A DNA stretch of 45,971 bases from positions 1-45,971 of the IMG/VR virus record IMGVR_UViG_3300005518_000008, one strand, 5' to 3'. The stretch's first letter is position 1. Each line of letters opens with the position of its first letter. Both the position numbers and the translations under genes were made by a program. The DNA comes from a virus. Below, piece by piece: positions 9,009 through 17,338 of this stretch. Under the pieces are notes generated by a model. That model ran no database searches. It saw only the letters and a list, made by a program, of their open reading frames with translations, and was not told where the DNA came from.

Positions 9009-11975
9009 ATGGCCGAAGAAGACGATCTCCTCGAAGCCAAGAAGCGTGGCATCGATATCCGTCTCCGCAACCCGGCAGAGGCGGAAGCAGACGTTGCGCA
9101 AGCTGGTCAGGGCACGATCAATCTGCCCGGCGTCGACGTGCGTCCTCCGGGGATCCCGGCGCCCCCGCCTGGCTTCGTGCCGCACGGCGTCGACACACTG
9201 GCACCTCCTGCCGAGAGGCCGCCCGCGGCGCCCGCCGGCTTCCAGCTTGCCGAGTTCAAGGGAGGTGGCGGTGATTTCCGCGGTGACGCTACACCTGCTC
9301 CCGAAGCACCAGAACCCCCGCCCGGCTTCACATATAACGACATCCGCGACTATCCGGCCGACTATTCCCAGATGGTCGGTGAGGGCGTGGAGAGCATGGC
9401 GAAGGGGGCCAAGCAGTTCAAGGAAGGCAAGGTCTTCCGCGGCGCCGGTAACGCGGCTCTGGGCGCCCTGGAGTACACGACAGCGCCAATCCAGGCCGGT
9501 ATCCGCTCAGCAGTCGGCCGTCCGGTGGAGAAGCGTACCGGGATTCCGAAGCAGTACACGGAGTTCGCGACCGCACTGGCGTTGCCGGGGTATGGCCTTG
9601 CACCGATCAAGGCATTGGCGGCTACGCCCGAAGCCAAGGCTGCCGCGCGCGTGCTCAAGCAGATGTTCGTGCCGGAGGCAGTCTCGCCGACAGCCGAGCG
9701 CGCGGCCGGGTTGATCCGCGAAAAGAGTGGCACGGCCGCGCGCGACACCATGGCTACGGAGAAGGCGTTCAGCTCCGATCCGAGCCAAGGGTTCTTCGGC
9801 AACTGGTTTGGCAACTTCGAGAAGCAAGTCAACCAGATGAAGCCGCAGGACCAGCTGGGGCTGCTGGGTTACATCGAGGGGCGCAGCAAAGGCGTCACGA
9901 TCCCGGATCTGAACCTGCAAGCGGTGGCCGACGTCTTCCGTGACGCCATGCAGTCGCGCGCGCAGAAGATCGGCGCCACCAAGTCGACCATGCACACCCA
10001 GATGCTGGACGACTATGCCACTCATTACTGGGTCGACCCGATCAAGGCCAAGGCGTTCATCGCGAGCTGGACCGGCAAGCAGGGCAGCACGGCCACACTC
10101 AAGCAGCGCTCGATCCCGACGATCGCGGACGGCATCGCTGCCGGGCTCCAGCCGGTTACGACCAACCCGGTCGAGATTGCGATGCGCTACGTCGAGAACA
10201 TGGACAAGGTCATCGCTGCCAACCAGGTAATCGACACCGCGCGCAAGCTCAAGGACGTCAAGTACTTCAAGCGGGGCTCGCGCAACATCCCGTTGGGTTG
10301 GGTGCCGTTGAAGGGGCGACTGAGCGAAAAGCTGACGCCGGCCGGTCCGATGCAGGCGCACGCACCGGAGGACTGGGCGCTCGTCTACAACAACTACATC
10401 TCGCAGGGCGTGCACGCTTGGGCTCCCGGCGGCAAAGCCTACGACGCCTACATGCGGGCATCCAACAACACGACAGCCCTGTTGCTTGGTCTCTCCGGCT
10501 ATCATGCCTTCACCATGGCCACCGAGGGGTTCCTGTCGTCCCTGGCCAACGGCGTGTCGCAAATTTACACCAGCATCCCCAAGCTCGATCCCAAAATGCT
10601 GACCTCGGGGGTCAAGGACATCGTGACGGCGCCTGCTGCGCCGGTCAGCCTCGCGGTCAAGGGCAAGCAGGTGCAGAACGTCTATCTCAAGAAGACGCCC
10701 GGCACGCCTGACATGCAGAAGATCGTCGGTCTGTTGGAGAAGGCAGGCGGCCGCGCGGCCGGCAGCAAGCATGCGCAGGACTACCAGTTCTCGCAGCGCG
10801 GGTCGTATTTCAAGGCATGGCGGCGTGGTGCGATCAAGACCGAGATCCTGACTGACCTGAAGGATATCCGTGGACGGCCGATCGCTGGGACAGCCAAGGC
10901 TGTGACCAACCATATCGGGCGGATCATGGCCACAATCGCCGGGCCGCTGTTCGACCACTACATCCCGTTGATGAAGAACGGCGCGTTCTATGAGACCATG
11001 GCGACGTGGCTGAAGGCCAACCCGACAGCGTCGCGCGAGCAGAGCCTGGCAGCTGCGCGCAAAATCTGGGACTCGGTCGACAACCGTCTGGGTGAGACGG
11101 TGCAGGACAACATCTTCTGGAACAAGGTCGCGAAGCAGGCGGCGCAGGCGTCCTTGTTGTCATACTCCTGGAACCTAGGCACGTTCCGCGAGATCGGCGG
11201 TGGCACGCTCAATCTGGTGCGCAGCCGGACGAAGGCACTCGACCTGACGTCCAAGGAGTACTCCCCGACTGCGGCCTACGTGGTGGCGTTCCCGGCAGGC
11301 ATCGCGGCCGTGCACTCGCTCTACCAATATCTCAAGACCGGCGATCTTCCTGACTCGGTGCAGGACCTTATGGCGCCGATGACCGGCGGCATGGCGCCGC
11401 CACTGGGTGGCGAGTACGAGCCGCGTTTGACCAAGAAAGGGACGGTCTACAAATCGGACGCTGGACGCCCGCCAGCCTTGCCCGTGGACGAGCGTGCGTT
11501 GTTGCCGGGTTATCAGAAAGATGTGTTTGGCTGGTACATGCATCCGGGACAAGAGGCTTCCAACAAGGTGGCGCCGCTGGCTAAAATCTTGTGGCACACT
11601 GCGCAAAATGCTAATTGGGCCGGTAAGCCGATCGTCAATTTCCAGGAGCCGCCGCCGATGTGGCTGGAGCGCTACCTGCAGTTCGTACAGGAGAGCATTC
11701 AGCCCATCACCATGCAACAGATTGGCAAGATGCCGAACCCGGACAGTAATATCAGCTTGGCTGAGAAGTTGACAGGTGTGCGTGCAGCTCCGGCTTATTT
11801 GCAGGACCCGGAAGGGTACAAGCGGTTCGAGCACTATCGCGAGGGCAAAGCATGGCAGGAACGGATGCGGTTTGAAGACCCGGACAAGTACAAGCTGCGT
11901 GCCGAGGAAGCCGCCAAACGTCGCGCCAAGAACAAAGAGATCAAGGACAAACTTCGCTATCAGGGTCCACAATGA
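9009..11975 (+). CDS. Large internal virion / polyvalent-type protein, 988 aa
   Basis: The longest gene of the genome. Residues 1-110 are acidic then Pro-rich (PPGIPAPPPGFVPHGVD). The middle is mostly helical, with hydrophobic stretches near 495-520 (TALLLGLSGYHAFTMATEGF) and 755-775 (VVAFPAGIAAVHSLYQYLKT). The last 100 residues, from FVQESIQPITMQQIGKMPNP to a highly charged tail, resemble the C-terminal associated domains (LPD38 type) of large polyvalent phage proteins. Such proteins are packed in the capsid and injected with the DNA. No lytic transglycosylase motif was seen. The injected-protein role is inferred. Confidence 0.6.
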   Translation: MAEEDDLLEAKKRGIDIRLRNPAEAEADVAQAGQGTINLPGVDVRPPGIPAPPPGFVPHGVDTLAPPAERPPAAPAGFQLAEFKGGGGDFRGDATPAPEAPEPPPGFTYNDIRDYPADYSQMVGEGVESMAKGAKQFKEGKVFRGAGNAALGALEYTTAPIQAGIRSAVGRPVEKRTGIPKQYTEFATALALPGYGLAPIKALAATPEAKAAARVLKQMFVPEAVSPTAERAAGLIREKSGTAARDTMATEKAFSSDPSQGFFGNWFGNFEKQVNQMKPQDQLGLLGYIEGRSKGVTIPDLNLQAVADVFRDAMQSRAQKIGATKSTMHTQMLDDYATHYWVDPIKAKAFIASWTGKQGSTATLKQRSIPTIADGIAAGLQPVTTNPVEIAMRYVENMDKVIAANQVIDTARKLKDVKYFKRGSRNIPLGWVPLKGRLSEKLTPAGPMQAHAPEDWALVYNNYISQGVHAWAPGGKAYDAYMRASNNTTALLLGLSGYHAFTMATEGFLSSLANGVSQIYTSIPKLDPKMLTSGVKDIVTAPAAPVSLAVKGKQVQNVYLKKTPGTPDMQKIVGLLEKAGGRAAGSKHAQDYQFSQRGSYFKAWRRGAIKTEILTDLKDIRGRPIAGTAKAVTNHIGRIMATIAGPLFDHYIPLMKNGAFYETMATWLKANPTASREQSLAAARKIWDSVDNRLGETVQDNIFWNKVAKQAAQASLLSYSWNLGTFREIGGGTLNLVRSRTKALDLTSKEYSPTAAYVVAFPAGIAAVHSLYQYLKTGDLPDSVQDLMAPMTGGMAPPLGGEYEPRLTKKGTVYKSDAGRPPALPVDERALLPGYQKDVFGWYMHPGQEASNKVAPLAKILWHTAQNANWAGKPIVNFQEPPPMWLERYLQFVQESIQPITMQQIGKMPNPDSNISLAEKLTGVRAAPAYLQDPEGYKRFEHYREGKAWQERMRFEDPDKYKLRAEEAAKRRAKNKEIKDKLRYQGPQ

Positions 11976-12394
11976 GCAAGGACGAAGCCCGTCGCCGTCT
12001 CGCTAGTCTGCTTCCGCCGGAGATCCCGTCGCTGGACAATCTTGACCGAGCCGTGCTTCCGCCTGTGTTGCACACTACACGGGCGGCAGTCGTACCCGTG
12101 GTTTTCGACGCGCCCGTCGAGGCCACGGGTACAGGCAAACTCACCCATCTGGTTCACAAGTCGCTCGATACGCTGGAAGAGTGTTTGGACTGTCGAGACA
12201 CTGATCCCGATACTGTGCGCTTGATGTCCATGCGCAAGGAGACGGCTCTGGGCGTGCTCAACACCCAGGCCAAGGTAGACGACACCGCGCTGCGTCACAA
12301 GCAAACGGACATGCTGCCCAAACTGCTGGAGATCATCGCGCGCGAGGAGAAGAGATTGCCGGCAGTGGTCATTGACCACGTGTTGGGAGGTTAG
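11972..12394 (+). CDS. Helical protein, 140 aa, possible small terminase or packaging factor
   Basis: The ATG overlaps the stop of the 988-residue gene. Residues 65-135 are strongly helical with a conserved look (LTHLVHKSLDTLEECLDCRD, then MRKETALGVLNTQAKVDDTA). Terminase small subunits are short helical proteins, and none was identified beside the large subunit at 31110, so this last gene of the rightward unit is a candidate. That is only a guess from size and fold; it could equally be a minor virion protein. It ends eight bases before the first gene of the opposing unit. Confidence 0.5.
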   Translation: MSKDEARRRLASLLPPEIPSLDNLDRAVLPPVLHTTRAAVVPVVFDAPVEATGTGKLTHLVHKSLDTLEECLDCRDTDPDTVRLMSMRKETALGVLNTQAKVDDTALRHKQTDMLPKLLEIIAREEKRLPAVVIDHVLGG

Positions 12395-12402
12395 TAGGTC
12401 AT

Positions 12403-12567
12403 CTATGAGTGGAGCGTCAGCTCCATCCTCTCCGGATGGTCCAGAACGTAATCATAGCAGACGTGTCCTCGGCTATCTTTAGCGCAAAAGGCATCTGCAT
12501 TCTCCTGCGTTGAGAAAATGTGCACAATCTCGGACTCACCAAGACAAAGCACGCAGTAGACGATCAT
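12403..12567 (-). CDS. Small protein, 54 aa, last gene of the leftward operon
   Basis: Begins MIVYCVLCLGESEIVHIFST and ends LTLHS. The C-x2-C pair near the start (CVLC) and the short beta-alpha-beta pattern resemble the one-domain phage peptides common in early operons. The start codon ATG overlaps the stop of the upstream gene (ATGA), as throughout this operon, which is the main reason to accept it. Its stop lies eight bases from the opposing gene's stop. Function unknown. Confidence 0.6.
   Translation of the reverse strand: MIVYCVLCLGESEIVHIFSTQENADAFCAKDSRGHVCYDYVLDHPERMELTLHS
12409..12426. terminator. Hairpin at the convergent gene ends (weak terminator candidate)
   Basis: TGGAGC-GTCA-GCTCCA is a perfect 6-bp inverted repeat, extendable by a G-T pair, inside the last codons of the leftward unit and just past the end of the rightward unit at 12394. 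It sits where a bidirectional terminator would be expected, but no run of T follows on either strand. Confidence 0.35.
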
Positions 12568-12899
12568 TTCATCTCCCCAGATTGCTCAAGTGCTTCGCGC
12601 GCCCGATAGCAATCCTGCATGATCAATTGCTTGCGCGCCAGCGGTGACCCGACTGTGATCTGGAACGATGGCGGAACGCCGTTGCGTGGGTCCGCATAGG
12701 CCGCGAATGGCTGGAGCGCCGCCCGCAGCACCACGCTCTCCTTTGCCCGTTCGTCGGCAATGGCCAGCGCGCGGCGCTTGGCGGCCTGTAGCCGCTCGAT
12801 CTCGGCGAGAGCCCATCGCGCTTGGTGTGCGGCTGATTTCTCCCCGCGCTGTTCTAGCCCGATGGCCAGACCTTCAAGCTTGGCAAGCTGTTGGTCCAT
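12564..12899 (-). CDS. Phage coiled-coil protein, 111 aa
   Basis: Residues 1-60 form a continuous helix rich in A, E, R and Q (LAKLEGLAIGLEQRGEKSAA, ALAEIERLQAAKRRALAIAD), probably a coiled coil. The C-terminal part, with ITVGSPLARKQLIMQDCYRA, is a motif I recognise as recurring in small phage proteins of unknown function in early operons. Its stop overlaps the start of the 54-residue gene. A 14-base gap separates it from the gene upstream. Confidence 0.65.
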   Translation of the reverse strand: MDQQLAKLEGLAIGLEQRGEKSAAHQARWALAEIERLQAAKRRALAIADERAKESVVLRAALQPFAAYADPRNGVPPSFQITVGSPLARKQLIMQDCYRAREALEQSGEMK

Positions 12900-12913
12900 G
12901 ATCGCTCCATAAG

Positions 12914-13117
12914 TCAGGTATCTGCTTGTCGATATGGATTGCGCCCGGCAATTCTAAGCGCCCTTCCAAGGTCCTCCTCCAAAAACATGAACAGCTTGGA
13001 GTAGGTGTGTTCGAGATTGGCTCGCTCGGTTGGGTCTTTCAATCGACCGATCTCGTGATAAAGCTGCTCACGCTTGAGTCTTGCTCCCTCGCCGGCAACT
13101 GCTTGCCAGTTGGTCAT
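12914..13117 (-). CDS. Small helical protein, 67 aa
   Basis: Begins MTNWQAVAGEGARLKREQLY. The ATG overlaps the stop of the upstream Cys-rich gene (ATGA). The body is helical and charged (REQLYHEIGRLKDPTERANL). No domain is recognised; it is accepted for its translational coupling and for its place in the run of small leftward genes. Confidence 0.6.
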   Translation of the reverse strand: MTNWQAVAGEGARLKREQLYHEIGRLKDPTERANLEHTYSKLFMFLEEDLGRALRIAGRNPYRQADT

Positions 13118-13284
13118 TTCTGCTCCCCACTCTCACCGTCTGCTGACTTGGCCTCTTCGTTGCGCCGGCCAACACAATTCGGCGGGCAGTCTGGATAGTG
13201 ACAGCCGCCGTGCATCGAATTGTACGGGCACTTGCGGATGACTCTGATCCGCCGCTCGAAGGCTTCAGCAAATCGCAAAGTCAT
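13114..13284 (-). CDS. Cys/His-rich small protein, 56 aa, probable zinc knuckle
   Basis: Begins MTLRFAEAFERRIRVIRKCP and contains the dense motif C-x7-C-x4-C-x3-C spread over residues 19-37, with HGG and HYPD between (CP, GGCHYPDCPPNC). A metal-binding knuckle is likely. Its start overlaps the stop of the gene upstream and its stop overlaps the ATG of the 67-residue gene. The longer reading in another frame over the same bases (13068-13271) lacks such features and was discarded. Confidence 0.6.
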   Translation of the reverse strand: MTLRFAEAFERRIRVIRKCPYNSMHGGCHYPDCPPNCVGRRNEEAKSADGESGEQK

Positions 13285-13478
13285 CGTGTGCTCGCTGAGT
13301 TTCGCAAGGCCCGCACGATCATGTCCCGCACGTTACGGTCCATGACGATTGTTCTCTGCCAATTACGCGCCGCAGTGAAGATCATGCTTTGCAGTGCATT
13401 GGCAACGTCGCCACGGCTCATCAAATCATCGAGCACGACCGGGCATGCGGGTGCGCGCTTGGGTTTATCTTCGGCCAT
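13281..13478 (-). CDS. Small helical protein, 65 aa
   Basis: Begins MAEDKPKRAPACPVVLDDLM. The chosen ATG is preceded by a strong Shine-Dalgarno (GAGAGGA), while upstream in-frame Met codons have none and would run across the next gene. The rest is amphipathic helix (GDVANALQSMIFTAARNWQR) ending in a basic tail. No domain recognised. Confidence 0.6.
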   Translation of the reverse strand: MAEDKPKRAPACPVVLDDLMSRGDVANALQSMIFTAARNWQRTIVMDRNVRDMIVRALRNSASTR

Positions 13479-13519
13479 TTTGATCCTCTCCACTCCGCCG
13501 CTGTGATGTCTGTGGTGCG

Positions 13520-13843
13520 TCAGCGCCCTACGCCGGGCTTGCCGCTCAGTAGCTCGCTCAAGTCCTCGCGCTCGCTGTTCGCCAAGCGATCTTCGATATC
13601 CGCCAACGCTCGGAAACGCCAAGAGGCATACGACCATTCCTTTTCCTCGTTGTCGCTCCAGATCACGGATGGGTTCTGAAGTTCTTCGAGGCGCACACCG
13701 TACCCGGACAGATGGGGCTCGGTATGAAGGGACCGAACGGTATAGACCGCGTTCGCTGTGAGCTTGAGCGGCATGGCCGCCGCGCAGTCGGATCGCGCCG
13801 GGGACGCGTCTATGCAAACAACCTTTTCGCCGATCTGGAACAT
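13520..13843 (-). CDS. Conserved phage protein with an SH3-like N-terminal part, 107 aa
   Basis: Starts MFQIGEKVVCIDASPARSDC, followed by LTANAVYTVRSLHTEP and GVRLEELQNPS. The pattern of a KVVCID strand, a spacer, a VYTVR strand and an LEEL strand is a frequent small phage protein with an SH3-like barrel, of unknown job. The tail (ALADIEDRLANSEREDLSEL) is helical. It overlaps the end of the possible short peptide gene at 13810-13917 in another frame. Confidence 0.65.
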   Translation of the reverse strand: MFQIGEKVVCIDASPARSDCAAAMPLKLTANAVYTVRSLHTEPHLSGYGVRLEELQNPSVIWSDNEEKEWSYASWRFRALADIEDRLANSEREDLSELLSGKPGVGR

Positions 13844-13917
13844 GGTTCTTCTCCACCGCGAAGAATGCGGCCTTCGGAGCCGCAGTGCTCGCAGAGTACT
13901 ATGCGGGGATCATTCAT
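13810..13917 (-). CDS. Possible 35-aa peptide with zinc-ribbon start, perhaps a truncated gene
   Basis: Reads MNDPRIVLCEHCGSEGRILR then GGEEPCSRSAKRLFA. The CEHCGSEGRI part is the beginning of a known kind of short phage zinc-ribbon protein, which usually continues to a second CPxCxG pair. Here that second pair is missing and the frame runs into the next gene. It is either a degraded copy or a very short functional peptide; kept at low confidence. Confidence 0.35.
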   Translation of the reverse strand: MNDPRIVLCEHCGSEGRILRGGEEPCSRSAKRLFA

Positions 13918-13942
13918 CGCTGTTTGCTCCGCAATCGACGCA

Positions 13943-16828
13943 TCAGCGTGCCGTGAAGTTCTCAACCCGCTGCTCCCGCGTATTGTGCACCCCTTTCGGA
14001 ATGATCTGCTCGACAGCCACGGCGACGCCGGAGATGGCGGGATGATTCATATTCACCTCGATCGTGGTCACTTGTCCCGAAGCCAGATCGGTCCCGGCAC
14101 CGAGCGTGTTGCGCCGGCTGCTGTCGGCCACCACGTTGCGATCGCGTAGTTCCTTGAGGAACGCGGTGCGATTGACCCCGCGTTTGACCAGATACTTCCG
14201 CAGCTCCGACTCAAGAATCCAGAGACGCCCACTGTCCAGCTCGTAGCGCATCAGCAATCCCTGCTTCGGCATCATCCGGGGCTGAATCGTGTTGTGCGGG
14301 CGCCACGCCACCGGCATGACCAGCATGGCGTTGATGTTGGCGTTTATGAACTCGGAGAGGACGTCGGTTGAGCGTCGGGTGTTGGTGACGGATGGGTCAC
14401 CAGCTCGTGAAGCAAGCTGCTCAACAGCCCAATCCAGAATGCGTTGGACACTAAAGTCAAGAATACCAGCGTGACGAACAATAACTCCGGCAGCGACGAC
14501 GCTTGCGAGAGTGCGTACCCAAAAACGATGTTCATTGCGAAGACCGGTACGCTTCCAAATAGAATCAGTCCACTCCGGTAGAGCTTTCTTGACATAGGCC
14601 AGGGTCTCCGGTTGCAGCAGGACTTTCAGATAGGCATCGGCAGCAAAGCCGCTGTTGGCAGCCAGCTCGCGCTTCAGCTCGTCGCCTTTTTTCTCCATCG
14701 AGTCAGGAAAGGACGTGATAAACTCAAGGACACGAAAAGCAGGAGCATCAGTACCATCCAGGGAACCAAGAATATCAACAATAGAATTGTTACTCGCCAG
14801 GACAAGGATGGTCTGCCATTCCGCCTTGGAGTGTCTGAGCTGACCATCGACGGTGCCTCGCATTTTGTCGCGCCCGTTGGTGAACGCCAGGACGAACTTG
14901 CGCACCTCTTCGGGGTCGCGATTGTAGAGTTCATCGAACACACAGGGGATGTTGCCTAGCACTCCGAGCGTCAGCCCTTTCGCGACACGGGTGTCGTCGT
15001 CGGTGAGCTGCGTACCCTTCAGACGGCCCCACGCTGAGGCGACGGCTTCGAGGGCAGTTGTCTTGCCAGAGCCTGATTGATCACTGACAAGGCTGATAAT
15101 AGCTCCTCCTTCTCCTGCGGTGTGAAAGCGCATGAGAGGTGCTGCAAAAGCTGCAAGCAGAGCAAAGGACTGTGGCTCACATCCTCTAGTAAAGAGTGCG
15201 TTAGCAGCAGCTGACCAGCGATCAAGTGATCCCGTTCGGTTTGGTCCAAGGTACTGACTCCTGAGTTTGATCTCATCCGATCCCGCGATCGGCTGCACGC
15301 CGCTGGCAGTGTAGAGCTTGTCACCGTAAAGGAACGAAGCCTCCTGGTCTTTCCACCCGAACTGGTCGTAACGCATCTGCAGCCTGTTTGCCCTGTGCCA
15401 GTTGTCCATGGCTTCTCTCGTATATTTGCGGAACAGCTCGGGATCGTGGATCACTGCGCCGCGACCGGCCATCTCCGACATGCCCCCGGAGGAGAAAAAT
15501 GTGCGCGTGGACAACGAGATGTCCCGCATTTCCTCACGTGGCAGATGAAGCTTGAAGCATAAACTGAAGTCATCACTGGTTATTTCACCCGTCTGGATGC
15601 TGTCGAGGTAGATCGGCTGCGCGCTGATCGTCTCTTGGGTCTGGTTGCCTTTGTTCTCGCTAAGGAAGAAGAGGCCGCTGTGCGTGAGCGCGAAGCTTTC
15701 GGGGACGGAGGGGAAGCCGTTGACCCTTTCCAACGGCGTAACGGCGGATCCCACTTCAAATTGTTTATCTCTTTGTTGATTTCTGCCAAGTTGGATTGGC
15801 GACGAGATTGACCCTTTGTGCGAGCAACCTTCACACCCTTTCGGATTGATGTTCTCGAAGTGGGCGCAGGTCGTGGGGCCGAAGGTGCGGGCGCGTTCGA
15901 GTCGGGATTGAGTTTCCGCGTGGGAATAGGTTGGGTGTCCACCACTCCATTCGTGAGCAAGAATTTCACCGCGTTTACATGCTCCGACAACTGCGACACC
16001 TGCGTACCAAGCAGGTTCAGGAAGACACCCATGCGATCGGCGAAAGTCTGCAAGTTGTTTACATTGGTCAGCGATAATGTTCGCATCGCTGTCTTCGTCT
16101 CCATAAATGTTTCCGGCAGCGGCGAAAAGTGATGCGGGGGGTCTAAACAGCGGGCGCCCAGCGCCGTTCCTTCCTGCCACAGCAACTGGCACTTGCTGCA
16201 CTTCCACATCTTTGGCGGAAACAACATCTATAAACTCGCGAAGGGTGGTCGGGGCCTGGAGATCACCGGCTTCCACGAGCCGTCCGGCATCTTTTTTACG
16301 GTTATGTGTTCCGGGCGTACGTAGTATTGACGACGCATCAGCAGTGCGAACCTGGTCGACGTCCAGCCCTTCTCTAGCGCATAGACGTTTGAGCCGGAGG
16401 GCCACGGCTTTCCACGATACAAGGTCCACAGCCTCAGCCAGCGTCCAATACGCGTGTAGACCGTAACCCGAACTAACGTAGGTAGGATCGGGCAGGCCAA
16501 GTCGGCTGCAGAAAGATTCAACGGCCGCATGAGCGGCAGTGGCGTTAGAATAGACTGCTGTGTCGGGATGACTTTGCTGGGTGTCGCAGTCAATCCAGAA
16601 CGCGCGGACCGCCAGAACATTTTCCTGTTTCCTGCTTTCGTTTGTCTTGTACGATGCGCAAGCGTGGTACACCGTCTCGCCACGGGCGTCGGTAGTCGTA
16701 ATAAATTCGGCTAAGTCTTCGCAGCTCGAAAAGTGCTTGTTGTATTTCTTCGTCGGTGAGAAAACCGTTGCGCATTTGAGACCTTCAGCCGGCAGAATGT
16801 GCCGCAGGAACTCCAGGGCGCTGACCAT
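13943..16828 (-). CDS. Primase-helicase (RepA/AEP-like primase with DUF927-like helicase domain)
   Basis: A 961-residue replication protein. Residues 1-220 are an archaeo-eukaryotic/RepB-like primase: FWIDCDTQ with paired Asp near 77-79, the GYGLHAYW segment near 120 with the conserved His, and RTADASSILRTPGTHNRK near 160-175. A Cys cluster (CAHF...GCEGCSHKG, about 320-342) is a probable zinc site. The C-terminal half is a P-loop helicase: Walker A SDQSGSGKTT near 582 and an acidic FDELYN near 627. The start at 16828 gives the family-like beginning SALEFLRHILPAEG and overlaps the upstream HTH gene by 44 bases. It would prime and unwind DNA for the phage polymerase. Confidence 0.8.
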   Translation of the reverse strand: MVSALEFLRHILPAEGLKCATVFSPTKKYNKHFSSCEDLAEFITTTDARGETVYHACASYKTNESRKQENVLAVRAFWIDCDTQQSHPDTAVYSNATAAHAAVESFCSRLGLPDPTYVSSGYGLHAYWTLAEAVDLVSWKAVALRLKRLCAREGLDVDQVRTADASSILRTPGTHNRKKDAGRLVEAGDLQAPTTLREFIDVVSAKDVEVQQVPVAVAGRNGAGRPLFRPPASLFAAAGNIYGDEDSDANIIADQCKQLADFRRSHGCLPEPAWYAGVAVVGACKRGEILAHEWSGGHPTYSHAETQSRLERARTFGPTTCAHFENINPKGCEGCSHKGSISSPIQLGRNQQRDKQFEVGSAVTPLERVNGFPSVPESFALTHSGLFFLSENKGNQTQETISAQPIYLDSIQTGEITSDDFSLCFKLHLPREEMRDISLSTRTFFSSGGMSEMAGRGAVIHDPELFRKYTREAMDNWHRANRLQMRYDQFGWKDQEASFLYGDKLYTASGVQPIAGSDEIKLRSQYLGPNRTGSLDRWSAAANALFTRGCEPQSFALLAAFAAPLMRFHTAGEGGAIISLVSDQSGSGKTTALEAVASAWGRLKGTQLTDDDTRVAKGLTLGVLGNIPCVFDELYNRDPEEVRKFVLAFTNGRDKMRGTVDGQLRHSKAEWQTILVLASNNSIVDILGSLDGTDAPAFRVLEFITSFPDSMEKKGDELKRELAANSGFAADAYLKVLLQPETLAYVKKALPEWTDSIWKRTGLRNEHRFWVRTLASVVAAGVIVRHAGILDFSVQRILDWAVEQLASRAGDPSVTNTRRSTDVLSEFINANINAMLVMPVAWRPHNTIQPRMMPKQGLLMRYELDSGRLWILESELRKYLVKRGVNRTAFLKELRDRNVVADSSRRNTLGAGTDLASGQVTTIEVNMNHPAISGVAVAVEQIIPKGVHNTREQRVENFTAR

Positions 16829-17084
16829 TGCGAAGTCTCTTCATGTAGGTGGGGCGATCCTGCAACGATAATGACGATGGTATGACAAGGCCAGCCTTGA
16901 TTTTTTTCTCCAGTTGCAGGAGCAACTTGTCGGCATCACTGCCCGATGGGCCGCGCGGCTCCCGCGGCTCCATCACCCACATGCGGACGGTCGGGTACGG
17001 CCGATCAAACCAGTGCTGCAGATCGGCCACCGTCATGCGCCCGTGCTTGAGGCACCAGCGTAGACGGGCTTGAAAGCTACTCAT
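16785..17084 (-). CDS. Small HTH-like DNA-binding protein, 99 aa
   Basis: Begins MSSFQARLRWCLKHGRMTVA; the ATG overlaps the stop of the upstream gene (ATGAGTAG), which favours it over the longer in-frame start. The segment MTVADLQHWFDRPYPTVRMW has helix-turn-helix spacing, and the rest is a charged helix. Its end overlaps the start of the primase by 44 bases. A regulator or replication accessory is possible; this is weakly supported. Confidence 0.55.
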   Translation of the reverse strand: MSSFQARLRWCLKHGRMTVADLQHWFDRPYPTVRMWVMEPREPRGPSGSDADKLLLQLEKKIKAGLVIPSSLSLQDRPTYMKRLRNGQRPGVPAAHSAG

Positions 17085-17337
17085 CGACGGGCTCGTAGGT
17101 TGCCTCAAAGATATCGGACTTGCAGGAGTAGATCTCACCCTTGACCCCCTTGATGACCCAATCGCCCAAATCAGCGCGCATCTCGCCTTCTAGGGTTTGG
17201 ATAAAGAGTGGAGGCATTCCTCCGCTGCCACGGATGGACTTGCCGAGTTCATCCGTGAGCCACTTCGGGCAGGTACCCATATCTGGCTGATTTTGCCACG
17301 CCTCGATCACCACCGGCTTCTTACGATACTTAGCCAT
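17077..17337 (-). CDS. Conserved phage protein MAKYRKKPVVIEA family, 86 aa
   Basis: The start MAKYRKKPVVIEAWQN and the closing GDWVIKGVKGEIYSCKSDIF with ATYEPV are the two conserved ends of a very widespread small phage protein of unknown function. The much longer in-frame reading (to 17499) lies over the neighbouring gene in the wrong frame and is ignored. It starts one base after the upstream stop. Confidence 0.8.
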   Translation of the reverse strand: MAKYRKKPVVIEAWQNQPDMGTCPKWLTDELGKSIRGSGGMPPLFIQTLEGEMRADLGDWVIKGVKGEIYSCKSDIFEATYEPVDE

Positions 17338-17338
17338 C

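Noticed and set aside
9507-10958. Long open frame (483 codons) on the minus strand
   Set aside because: It is a shadow of the 988-residue gene; it arises from GC-rich codon use, has no ribosome site and a composition full of Arg and His.
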